Assembly: GCF_040681875.1 (NCBI RefSeq)
Contig: NZ_JBFAZP010000001.1
Location: 620,001-684,000, forward strand
Source: Longispora sp040681875
GTDB taxonomy: Bacteria; Actinomycetota; Actinomycetes; Mycobacteriales; Micromonosporaceae
Direction of reading: 5' to 3'
DNA length: 64,000 bases
Both the position numbers and the translations under genes were made by a program. Shown piece by piece: positions 14,388 through 33,589 of this stretch. Each line of letters opens with the position of its first letter. The stretch's first letter is position 1. The notes under the pieces were generated by a model. That model was not told where the DNA came from and made no database searches. It saw only the letters and a list, made by a program, of their open reading frames with translations.

Positions 14388-17324
14388 TCAGGCCCCCGCG
14401 ATGGCCGGCAGCGCGGCGGCCCGGGGCCGGCCCAGGACCCCGTCGAGCTCGGTGAGCACCCCGGTCGCCCGGGTCACCAGCCCCAGCCCCGTCCACAGCT
14501 CGGCGGCCGTGGTCAGCAGGTGCACCGCCCGCCCCGACTCGCCCTGCGCGGCGGCGATCCGGCCGAGCCCCGTGACGGCGCACGCGTGCGCGTACCGGCG
14601 TTGCAGGCCGAGGCCGTTGAGCAGGGCCAGGGCGTCGCGGTACAGGGAGCGGGCCGCGTCGTGCCGGCCCTCCGCGAACCGCAGGTGCCCGAGGTGGGTG
14701 AGCGTGGTCGCCCGGCCCGCCTGGTCCCCGGCCAGGGTGTAGACGGCCAGGCACTGGGCGAAGCCGGCCTCCGCCTCGGCGTACCGGCCCGCGTCGAGGT
14801 CGAGCCGGGCCAGGCCGTCGAGCGCGGCGGCGGTGCGCCGGGCGTCGGGGAGCTGCCGGGACAGGTCGACGGCCGCCTGGTACTCCAGTCGGGCCTCCCC
14901 CGACCGCCCCAGGTCGCCGAGCACGTCGCCGAGCGCGGTCCGCGCCCCCGCCGTGCCGGACCGGTCCCCGCCGGAGAGGGCGATGGCCAGCGCGCGGCGG
15001 GCCCCGTCCTCGGCGGACCCCGGGTGGCCGAGGTGCCGGTAGGCGTCGGCGCACCGGCGCAGGGCCTCGGCCTCCCCCACCGGGTCGCCGAGCGCGGCGT
15101 GCAGGCTGGCGGCCCGGTCGGCGTAGGTGAGGCTGGCGTTGGCGTCGCCCCGGTAGCCGGCGAGCCGGGCCAGGCCGAGCTGCATGGCGGCCTCGCCCCG
15201 GGCGTCGCCCGAGGTGCGGGCGGCGGTGTGTGCCCGCTGGTAGGTGCGCCGCCAGTCGTGCTGGTGGCCGCGCAGTTCGAAGTAGTCCTCGCAGGCGCCG
15301 GCGAGTTCCCACGCGGCGGCGGCCTGGCCGGACGCGGCCGCCTGGGCCACGAGGGCCACCAGCGCGCCGTGTTCGGCCTCGAACCAGGCGACCGGGGTCT
15401 CGGCGAGGTCGTTGACCAGGCCGCCGGCCAGCCGCCAGCGGGGCGCGCCGCCCCGGGCGGGCCGGGCGCCGACGCCGTCGAGCCGGCGGGAGCACTCGGT
15501 GGCCAGGGACAGCCACGCGCCGTACGCGCGGTCGAGGGCGGCGCGGGCCGCGCGGGGCGGTTCCTCGTCCTCGGCGCGCTCGCGGGCGAACGGGCGGACC
15601 AGGTCGTGGAAGGCGTAGCGCTGCCGGCCGCTGCGGTCCAGCCGCAGTTCGAGCAGCCGCGCGTCGAGCAGCGCCTCGGCCAGCTCCTCGGCGGGCTCCT
15701 CCGGCACCTCCAGGAGGGCCGCCAGGGCCCAGGCGGGGAAGTCGGGCACGTCGAGCAGGGCGAGCCGCCGCAGGCCGGTACGGGCCACCGGGGGCAGCGA
15801 ACGGTACGCCCGGTGCAGGCTGCCCCGGACGTCGAGCGCCCCGAGCCGGAACTCGTCGAGGAGCCGGCCGCTGGTCTCCAGCCGGTCCAGGAGCCGGGAC
15901 ACGGGCCAGTGCGGCCGGGCGACCAGCCGGGTACCCGCGACCCGCAGCGCCAGCGGCAGGCCGGCGCACCGGGCCACGATCCGCTCGGCGGCGTCGCGCT
16001 CCATGTCGTAGCGGGCGACCCCGATTACGGCGGCGAACAGCACCAGGGCGTCGTCGGTGCCGAACGGTTCGAGCGCGACCACGTGCGCGGCGGCCAGCGC
16101 CGGCAGGTGCGCCCGGCTGGTGACGATGACCCGGCAGGTCGGGCCGCCGGGCAGCAGCGGGGCGACCTGGGCCTCGCTGTGCGCGTTGTCGAGGACGACG
16201 AGGACCCGGCGGGTGGCGAGCAGGGTCCGGTACACCTGGATCCGCTCGTCGAGGCCGGCGGGCAGCGCGTCCTCCTCGACGCCGAGCGCGCGGAGGAACC
16301 AGGCCAGCGCGTCGGCGGGGTCGACGGGGACGTCCCCCGCGCCGGCGAGGTCCACGTACAGCTGGCCGTCGGGGAAGTCGTCGCGGGTCAGGTGCGCGGC
16401 GCGGACGGCGAGCACGGACTTGCCGACGCCGGGCATGCCGGTCACCAGGAGCGGCGCGGCGGTGGCGTGGTCGGAGTCGAGGACGCCGGCGACCTGGGCG
16501 AGCTCGGCGGTCCGGCCGGTGAAGTCGCCGAGGTCGGCCGGCAGCATGGCCGGGCGGGGGGCGATCTCGATCCGGCCCGTGGGCGCGTCGAGGGCGGGGG
16601 CGGCGATCAGGATGTCGTGGTGCGCGCGGGTCAGGGTGGGGCCGGGGTCCACGCCCAGTTCGTCGACGAGGACCCGGCGGCCGTCGTGGTAGACGGCCAG
16701 GGCGTCGGCCTGCCGGTCGCAGCGGTACAGGGCGGTCATCAGCTGGGCGCGCAGTCCCTCGCGCAGCGGGTGCTCGGCGACCAGGCCGGTCAGCTCGGGC
16801 ACCAGCGGCGCGTGCCGGCCGAGGGCGAGGTCGGCGTCGATCCGGCTCTCCAGGACCGCGATCCGGGCCTCCTCCAGCCGGAGCTGCTCCGCGCCGAGCA
16901 GGAACTCGGTCACGTTGGCCAGCGCGGGGCCCCGCCACAGCGCCAGGGCGGCGCGGAGCTTCTCGGCGGCTTCGGTGTGCCGGCCCTCCCGCAGGGCGGC
17001 CCGGCCGGTCTGGGCGAGGCGTTCGAAGTCCCCGTGGTCGTAGCGGGCGCCGTCGAGCCGGATCAGGTAGCCGGGGCGCTGGCGGAGGATCTCCATGCCC
17101 GGGTCCGCGCTCTTGCGCAGCCGGGAGACATAGGTACAGATCTGGGCGTTGAGGGTCGCCGGGGGATTCTCGCCCCACAGCAGGGTGCTGAGCCGCTCGT
17201 CGGAGACGATCCGGCCGTCGGCCAACAGGAGCGCCGCCAGCACCGTTCGTTGCTTCGACCCGTCCAGCGGGATCTCGGCGCCGTCCTTCCATACTTCCAC
17301 CGGTCCGAGGACACGGAACTCCAT
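14388..17324 (-). CDS. SARP-family regulator, AfsR-like (HTH-BTAD-NB-ARC-TPR)
   Basis: 978 residues. The start at ATG 17324 gives the usual SARP opening MEFRVLGPVEV; a longer frame begins at GTG 17459, but its extra 45 codons have low-GC, non-coding character. Domains in order: OmpR-like winged helix (about 1-90), bacterial transcriptional activator domain (about 95-240, ending in VDELGVDPGPTL), NB-ARC ATPase with P-loop GMPGVGKS near 285, and TPR-like helices (about 560-960). SARPs activate antibiotic genes by binding direct repeats at 11-bp spacing near the promoter. Exactly such repeats precede the biosynthetic operons here, so this is the probable pathway activator. A small ORF lies just upstream. 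Confidence 0.92.
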   Translation of the reverse strand: MEFRVLGPVEVWKDGAEIPLDGSKQRTVLAALLLADGRIVSDERLSTLLWGENPPATLNAQICTYVSRLRKSADPGMEILRQRPGYLIRLDGARYDHGDFERLAQTGRAALREGRHTEAAEKLRAALALWRGPALANVTEFLLGAEQLRLEEARIAVLESRIDADLALGRHAPLVPELTGLVAEHPLREGLRAQLMTALYRCDRQADALAVYHDGRRVLVDELGVDPGPTLTRAHHDILIAAPALDAPTGRIEIAPRPAMLPADLGDFTGRTAELAQVAGVLDSDHATAAPLLVTGMPGVGKSVLAVRAAHLTRDDFPDGQLYVDLAGAGDVPVDPADALAWFLRALGVEEDALPAGLDERIQVYRTLLATRRVLVVLDNAHSEAQVAPLLPGGPTCRVIVTSRAHLPALAAAHVVALEPFGTDDALVLFAAVIGVARYDMERDAAERIVARCAGLPLALRVAGTRLVARPHWPVSRLLDRLETSGRLLDEFRLGALDVRGSLHRAYRSLPPVARTGLRRLALLDVPDFPAWALAALLEVPEEPAEELAEALLDARLLELRLDRSGRQRYAFHDLVRPFARERAEDEEPPRAARAALDRAYGAWLSLATECSRRLDGVGARPARGGAPRWRLAGGLVNDLAETPVAWFEAEHGALVALVAQAAASGQAAAAWELAGACEDYFELRGHQHDWRRTYQRAHTAARTSGDARGEAAMQLGLARLAGYRGDANASLTYADRAASLHAALGDPVGEAEALRRCADAYRHLGHPGSAEDGARRALAIALSGGDRSGTAGARTALGDVLGDLGRSGEARLEYQAAVDLSRQLPDARRTAAALDGLARLDLDAGRYAEAEAGFAQCLAVYTLAGDQAGRATTLTHLGHLRFAEGRHDAARSLYRDALALLNGLGLQRRYAHACAVTGLGRIAAAQGESGRAVHLLTTAAELWTGLGLVTRATGVLTELDGVLGRPRAAALPAIAGA

Positions 17325-17455
17325 GGATCCACCCGTCGATATATGAGAGTTCGCGGAATAAGAAGAGAGGGGTGGAGCCGACTGTGCCGTCGACCCCACC
17401 TCAGACATCGTCACATCGAGATTCTTTTGCTGTTTACCCGCGATTGCATATGGCT

Positions 17456-17608
17456 TCACTGCCAGGTGAAGTCGCCCGCCACCGCGTCACCCGCGGCGAC
17501 CTGTCGGATGGACGTCACCTGCAGCTGGGAGGTGACGATCGTGGTGACGGCGGCCACAGCAATGAGAACTGCCGCGCCGATGACAACGCTGCGCAGAACA
17601 CGTGCCAC
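17456..17608 (-). CDS. 50-residue membrane-anchored peptide upstream of the SARP gene
   Basis: A small ORF from GTG 17608 with GAGGAG 5 bp upstream, an excellent ribosome site. It encodes a basic start (A-R-V-L-R-S), one hydrophobic segment of about 20 residues, and a polar tail ending in VAGDFTWQ. Its stop overlaps a GTG (17459) in frame with the SARP gene, so coupling is possible, although I place the SARP start at 17324. Small peptides ending in DFTWQ-like tails recur, as I recall, near actinobacterial regulators, but I cannot name a family. Function unknown. Confidence 0.6.
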   Translation of the reverse strand: MARVLRSVVIGAAVLIAVAAVTTIVTSQLQVTSIRQVAAGDAVAGDFTWQ

Positions 17609-17781
17609 AACGACTCCTCACAGGATTCGATCAGAAGAAAGGACTTCGCGTTCGAGGATGCCCCGCCCGGATGTCGGCGGAGATTGCCGAATCTGTCTTT
17701 CGTCTGAAATCCTGTCGGGTCCACAAGGGCCGGTCAAGCCAGTTCAGTGTCTGAATCCTGCATGACCGAAGTCGGTCAGCG

Positions 17782-18096
17782 TTACTCGTCGGGAAGCACT
17801 GACTGGCGCGCAATGGGAATGATCAGAGAGACCTCGCAGAGCAGCACCCGCCACCCCGCGTAACCGCCGCGCAGCACGGCGCGCTCAATCAGATCCGCCG
17901 CGGCGCGCTCGGCGTCGGAAAGGTTACTGGCCACCACGAAGACCACCGCGTCGGCGCCTTCCACTGTTGGCTCGACGTACACGTGCTCGAGTCCGTCAGC
18001 CGGTCTGGCCACTTGCCAGATAACGCGACGAAGCCACTCTGCCTGCTCCGCAGAACAGGACATAGTGGCGCTCATGCGGACCGTTACTAAATGCAC
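17782..18096 (-). CDS. Small hypothetical protein between the two regulators
   Basis: Up to 104 residues. ATG codons at 18096, 18075 and 18063 are all possible starts. No signal or membrane segment. The central part reads VYVEPTVEGADAVVFVVASN, then helical SDAERAAADLIERAV, then a hydrophobic strand VLLCEVSLIIPIA. I do not recognise it. It lies between the SARP and LuxR-type genes on the same strand and may be part of the regulatory group. Confidence 0.5.
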   Translation of the reverse strand: MHLVTVRMSATMSCSAEQAEWLRRVIWQVARPADGLEHVYVEPTVEGADAVVFVVASNLSDAERAAADLIERAVLRGGYAGWRVLLCEVSLIIPIARQSVLPDE

Positions 18097-18175
18097 CGAC
18101 CAACCATCACAGAATCGGACTTAAGAATCCAGGGTTCCGGGCTGATGGAAAATTGCCCGGCGGGACATCGGAGAG

Positions 18176-19168
18176 TCATGACTGCGTCAACCAACCGCGC
18201 TCGGCCGCCAGCGCGCCGGCCTGGAACCGGCTGCGCGCCCCGAGTCGCGCCATGATCTCCGCACCCATCCGACCGACGGTACGCGGCGACACACCGAGCT
18301 TGCGCGCGGCCTGCTCGTCGGTATCGCCCTGGAGCAACAGGTTCAGCAGGGCGCGCTCCTGGTCGGTCAGCTCGGGGCACCGGTCGTCCTGCTCGTCGCC
18401 GAACGGCGTACCCGTCTGCCAGATCTGCTCGAAGAGCGCGCACATGACGGCCACCGGGGCGGCACCGCGGACCACGACGGCCCCGGCGGCGGTGTTGTCC
18501 ATGTCGAGCGGCACCACGGCGAACATCCGGTCCACGATGAGCATCCGGATCGGCAGCACGGGCACGGTGCGGACGAGGGCGCCCATCTCCACGAGCCAGT
18601 CGGCGTGCGCGCTCGTCGGGGCGTCGTTGCGGACACTGTTGAGGTACAAGGTACGCATCTCGACCCCCCGTTCGAGCAGTAGCGCGTTCAGTGGCCGGCT
18701 CGCCGCCAGCGCCTCCTCCGTCTGCGCCCCGTCGGGGGCGAAGGCCAGCACCTGGTGCTGGGTCTGGTACGCCAGGCGTTCGAGGCGTTCACGGACGGCG
18801 TCGAGCCCGATCAGCTCCTCGACGCCGGTGGACCCGGTGCCCCGGCTCGGGTGGGCGTACTCCGCGATCAGCACCTGGAGGGCGGCCTGGCCCTCCTCGA
18901 TCTGGTGCTGACGGCGCAACAGGTCCACCCGCTGACGGGCCAACAGGATCTCCAGGCCGGCCTCCGGGGAGACCGGCCGCATGGCGAGCGGGTTCTCCCA
19001 CGACGGCCTGAGCAGGGAGAGCCTGGCGAGTTCGTCCAGTCCGGACCGGATGCGATCCTCCTCCCAGCCGAGCCGTTCGGCCAGCTCGGCGATCCCCGCG
19101 AGGGGGCTCTTGAGCATCGCGAGGTAGATGGACTCCGCCACGGGATCGACATCGAAGGCCTCGAGCAT
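18176..19168 (-). CDS. LuxR-type transcriptional regulator with TrmB-like N-terminus
   Basis: 330 residues from ATG 19168 with AGGGGAG just upstream. The N-terminal 70 residues (A-E-S-I-Y-L-A-M-L and a winged-helix-like pattern) resemble TrmB-type sensor regulators. The middle is a phospholipase-D-like or effector region with LIVDRMFAVVPLD. The C-terminus is a LuxR HTH: LTDQERALLNLLLQGDTDEQ, then KLGVSPRTVGRM and IMARLGARSRFQAGALA. Such proteins are frequent cluster-situated regulators in actinomycetes. It lies downstream of the last NRPS gene on the same strand, with about 190 bp between them, and probably has its own promoter there. Confidence 0.85.
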   Translation of the reverse strand: MLEAFDVDPVAESIYLAMLKSPLAGIAELAERLGWEEDRIRSGLDELARLSLLRPSWENPLAMRPVSPEAGLEILLARQRVDLLRRQHQIEEGQAALQVLIAEYAHPSRGTGSTGVEELIGLDAVRERLERLAYQTQHQVLAFAPDGAQTEEALAASRPLNALLLERGVEMRTLYLNSVRNDAPTSAHADWLVEMGALVRTVPVLPIRMLIVDRMFAVVPLDMDNTAAGAVVVRGAAPVAVMCALFEQIWQTGTPFGDEQDDRCPELTDQERALLNLLLQGDTDEQAARKLGVSPRTVGRMGAEIMARLGARSRFQAGALAAERGWLTQS

Positions 19169-19359
19169 CGCGCTCCCCTGATTTTTTCTTGCGGTCCAGC
19201 ACTTTCGGACCCACGTTACAAGATGTAAATCAGAGGTGTCGACCGCACTAATCAAGCTTGTACCCACTAGTCAACAAGTCGACTATTGCCGGCAAGCTCC
19301 AGGCCATTCTCCAATACGCGAATTCCTTTCAGTTTTCTAGAACCCATCAGTAACATATC

Positions 19360-22131
19360 TCAGTCCACTGTAGACGTCTTTACGTCCTGGCCACGGAGAA
19401 CGTCCGCCAGGAAGCCGTGCACCTCGCGTCCGGACTCACTATTAGTGAGTACGACCAATCCGGAACCGTCTTTCAGGCGGGTCATGGTCACGCACCGGAA
19501 GCCCGTGGACTCCCCTCCGTGGCCGAACTCCGTATCGGTCCCGGAATCGTCGACGATTGTGCCCAGACCATAGAAACTCCCGGGCAGCACGGTCGTCAAC
19601 AACTGTTCGGCCGAGATGCGCGACAGCAGCGGAGATGAATCAGCGAGCGCGGCGGCGCGGATCTCGCACGCCACCTTCGCCAGGTCCGCCGCCGTGGACC
19701 ACAGGCCGCCGGCCGCCAGCGCCGACCGGAGCCGGTGACCGCCCGGAATCGGGAGGCCCTCCGCGTCGTGGCCGGTGGCGACCGTGCTGTCCGCCCACTG
19801 GGGGAACGCCGGGTCGAAGCTGCTGTCCACCATGCCCAGCGGGGTGAACACCAGGTCGGCCATCAGCTCGGGGAACGGCCGGCCGACGATGTCGGTGAGT
19901 ACCTGCTGCAGTACCGCGAAATGGCTGTTGGTCTTGCGGAACACCGTCCCGGGCGCGAGCTCCGGGCGGACCCCCTCGCCGCGCAGCACGTCCAGCAGGG
20001 CCGGGACGGGCTGGCCGGGCTCGTAGAGCGTGCTCGGCGACAGCGACAGACCGGAGGTGTTGGAGAGCAACTGGCGGGCCGTGACGACCCCGCCGGCCGG
20101 CACCCGCCAGTCGGTCAGGTAGTCGTTCACGTCCGCGTCGAGGTCCAGCATGCCCCGTTCGGCCAGCCGGAGCGCCGCCACGGCCGTGACGTGCTTGCTC
20201 ATCGAGGCCACCTGGAACGGCGTGCGGGACGTGACCGGCTCGGCGCCGCCCGCGCGGAGCACGCCGTGGCTCTCGACCAGCGCCACCTCGCCGTCGCGCA
20301 GCACCGCCACACTCACGCCGGGTACCCGGTGGTCGGCCATCACGCCCAACGGGGACGGCAGCCGGACCGGACCCCGCTGGGTGGGCACCGTGGCCCGGGG
20401 CAGCGGCCGGGGCCGACCGCCGTCGAGGCCCAGCGCCAGGTCCGCGAGGGTGTCGTACTGGTAGAGCTGGCGCAGCGAGGCCGGCTTCCCGCCCTCCCGG
20501 AGCCCGGTGAGCAGGTGCACGATCCGCATCGAGTCCACGCCGAGGTCCATCAGCCTGTCCCCCATGCCCACCTGGTCGATGCCGAGCACCTGGGCGCACA
20601 CCCGGGCGATCAGGGCCTCGGTCTCGGTGGCCGGGGCCACGTACGCCCGGTCGGGGCTCAGGGCCGCCCGGTCCGGCGCCGGCAGCGCCTGGCGGTCCAC
20701 CTTGCCCGCGGCGTTGAGCGGCATGACGTCCAGGTGCACGAACGCTGCCGGGATCATGTACCCGGGCAGGGCCTCGGCGAGGTGGCCGCGCAACTCCCCG
20801 CCCTCGGCGTCGCCCACGATGTACCCCACGAGCCACTTCTCGCCCTGGGCGTCCTCGCGGGCCAGCACGCACGCGTCGCGGACCTGCGGGTGGGTGATCA
20901 GCCGCTCCTCGATCTCGCCGAGTTCGATCCGGTGCCCCCGGACCTTCACCTGGTGGTCGACCCGGCCGAGGAACTCGATCGTGCCGTCGGCGCGGTAGCG
21001 GGCCAGGTCGCCGGTGCGGTACATCCGGGCGCCCGGGGGGCCGCCGAACGGCTCGGGCAGGAACCGTTCGGCGGTCAGGTCGGGGCGGCCGACGTAGCCG
21101 CGGGCCACGCCGTCGCCGCCCAGGTAGAGCTCGCCGACCACCGAGACGGCCACCGGGCTCAGGTCCTGGTCGAGGACGTAGGTGCGGGTGTTGTGCAGGG
21201 GCCGGCCGATCAGGACCGTCTCCGCGTCGGCGGGCACGTCCCAGAACGTGGACCAGATGGTGGTCTCCGTCGGGCCGTACACGTTGACGAGGCGTTTGAC
21301 CTGGCCGGCGAGGGTCCGGGCCAGCACGGGCGGCAGGGCCTCCCCGCCGACCAGCGCGGTCACCGGCCGCTCGCCGAACCCGGCCGCCTGCAGCAGCTTC
21401 CAGCCCGACGGGGTGGCCTGCACGTGGCTGACCTGCTGGGTGTCCACGAGCCGGATCAGCGCCGTGGCGTCCTTGGTCTCGCCGTCGCGGGCCAGGACGA
21501 CCCGGCCGCCGGTGATCAGCGGCAGCCACAGCTCCAGGCCGGAGATGTCGAAGGACAGCGACGTGGACGCCAGCCAGCCGTCACCCTCGGCGGCACCGAG
21601 GTGCACCCGGAGCGAGAACAGCAGGTTCAGCAGCGCCCGGTGCGCGATCTGCACGCCCTTCGGCTTGCCCGTCGAACCCGAGGTGAAGATCACATACGCC
21701 AGGTTGTACTGGTCGTCCCAGCGCTCCACCGCCGTCGTCGGGTCGCGCCACGCCTCGCGGTCCGTCCACAGTGCGCGCCCGTCGTACTCCCGGAGCGCGC
21801 CCGCGTACGGGCTCTCCGTGATGACGAGCTGGACACCGGCCGTGGCCAGGTAGTAGCCGAGCCGCTCGGCGGGCAGCTCCGGGTCCAGCGGCACGTACGC
21901 CGCCCCGGCCTTCCACACCCCGAGCAGCGCGGCGACCAGGTCCGGCCCCCGGCCGAGCAGCACGCCGACCCGGTCGTCCGGGCTGACGCCCCGCTCGCGG
22001 AGACGGTGCGCGAACTGGTTGGCCCGCGCGTCGAGCTGCGCGTACGTCACCCGCTCGTCGCCGGACACGACGGCCACCGCGTGCGGCGTCGATGCCGCCC
22101 GGTCCTCGAACACGTGGTGCACAGATCTCAT
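19360..22131 (-). CDS. NRPS terminal protein: A(Gly-type)-T-beta-lactamase/PBP-like release domain
   Basis: 923 residues. The A domain (about 5-500) has TSGSTGKPKG and YRTGDLARY. Code residues read by eye are D-I-L-Q-L-G-V-I-W-(K), close to published glycine codes. The T domain has its pantetheine serine in DLGVDSMRI (Ser534). From about 590 to the end is a serine beta-lactamase/PBP-fold domain with SxxK as S643-M-S-K646, a late HGG at 871-873, and the second motif reading K733-T-N735 where relatives usually have Y-x-N. No classical thioesterase exists in the cluster, so this domain probably releases or cyclises the peptide, as free PBP-type thioesterases do in surugamide-like pathways. Its cis fusion and missing Tyr are notable. 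Confidence 0.9.
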   Translation of the reverse strand: MRSVHHVFEDRAASTPHAVAVVSGDERVTYAQLDARANQFAHRLRERGVSPDDRVGVLLGRGPDLVAALLGVWKAGAAYVPLDPELPAERLGYYLATAGVQLVITESPYAGALREYDGRALWTDREAWRDPTTAVERWDDQYNLAYVIFTSGSTGKPKGVQIAHRALLNLLFSLRVHLGAAEGDGWLASTSLSFDISGLELWLPLITGGRVVLARDGETKDATALIRLVDTQQVSHVQATPSGWKLLQAAGFGERPVTALVGGEALPPVLARTLAGQVKRLVNVYGPTETTIWSTFWDVPADAETVLIGRPLHNTRTYVLDQDLSPVAVSVVGELYLGGDGVARGYVGRPDLTAERFLPEPFGGPPGARMYRTGDLARYRADGTIEFLGRVDHQVKVRGHRIELGEIEERLITHPQVRDACVLAREDAQGEKWLVGYIVGDAEGGELRGHLAEALPGYMIPAAFVHLDVMPLNAAGKVDRQALPAPDRAALSPDRAYVAPATETEALIARVCAQVLGIDQVGMGDRLMDLGVDSMRIVHLLTGLREGGKPASLRQLYQYDTLADLALGLDGGRPRPLPRATVPTQRGPVRLPSPLGVMADHRVPGVSVAVLRDGEVALVESHGVLRAGGAEPVTSRTPFQVASMSKHVTAVAALRLAERGMLDLDADVNDYLTDWRVPAGGVVTARQLLSNTSGLSLSPSTLYEPGQPVPALLDVLRGEGVRPELAPGTVFRKTNSHFAVLQQVLTDIVGRPFPELMADLVFTPLGMVDSSFDPAFPQWADSTVATGHDAEGLPIPGGHRLRSALAAGGLWSTAADLAKVACEIRAAALADSSPLLSRISAEQLLTTVLPGSFYGLGTIVDDSGTDTEFGHGGESTGFRCVTMTRLKDGSGLVVLTNSESGREVHGFLADVLRGQDVKTSTVD

Positions 22132-22219
22132 GAACCCGCCTCGCTTCGCTCGCCGGGCCCACGAGATCCCGAGATGCTGTGTACCTGATCCGCTCGCTGA
22201 CGCTCGCTCATGAACCCGC
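22127..22219. repeat. GCGAGCG-rich repeat insert between NRPS genes, with 13-bp direct repeats
   Basis: CTCATGAACCCGC occurs at 22127-22139 and again at 22207-22219. Between them are GCGAGCG/GCTCGC-rich stretches. On the minus strand each copy creates an ATGA stop/start overlap. The result is a chain: NRPS stop (22273) overlapping a 22-codon ORF (22208-22276), overlapping a 27-codon ORF (22128-22211), overlapping the next NRPS start (22131). I think the ORFs are carried by a dispersed repeat of a kind I recall from Micromonosporaceae. They may still couple translation of the two NRPS genes. Confidence 0.6.
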
Positions 22220-22272
22220 TCCGTTCAGCTCTGCCCGTGCCAGGAAGGCCATACTCCGGTGGACGGCCACGC

Positions 22273-33306
<11,034 letters not shown>

Positions 33307-33366
33307 GCGCCGCGCTCCTTCAAACCACCTAGACGTCAGCAGATGGTGAGAGAGTCCCGTCTGCGG

Positions 33367-33382
33367 CTATACGACGCCTATA
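33367..33382 (-). promoter_or_regulatory. TATAG-type SARP box for the large NRPS gene
   Basis: On the minus strand it is TATAG-GCGTCG-TATAG, a perfect repeat pair at 11-bp period ending 60 bp before the start at 33306. It drives the 22273-33306 and 19360-22131 genes. Confidence 0.65.
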
Positions 33383-33526
33383 TCGGGGCGAGGTCACGGG
33401 CGGGGCACGGGTGGGGGAACGCGGGACACGGGCCGGGAAAGGCCGGGCGCGGCTTCGGCGGTGGCGGGTCCGGCGAGCTGGGCCGCGCCGGGCCGGGACA
33501 GGCCGCGTCGGGCCGGGGCACGAAAA

Positions 33527-33572
33527 CGGGGAGGGTGCCGCTATCCCTTGGCGAATAGCGACACCCTCCCCG
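33527..33572 (-). terminator. Intrinsic terminator after the ABC permease gene
   Basis: An 18-bp stem with one mismatch (33527-33544 with 33555-33572) and a 10-nt loop, followed on the minus strand by TTTT. It begins 17 bp after the permease stop and insulates the downstream NRPS promoter. Confidence 0.85.
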
Positions 33573-33589
33573 ACGGGTACTACGCGGAG

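Noticed and set aside
17325..17459. A 45-residue N-terminal extension of the SARP from GTG 17459
   Set aside because: SARPs usually begin with MEFRVLGP-like sequence; codons in the extension are AT-rich and look like a leader. Translational coupling from the small ORF is not excluded.
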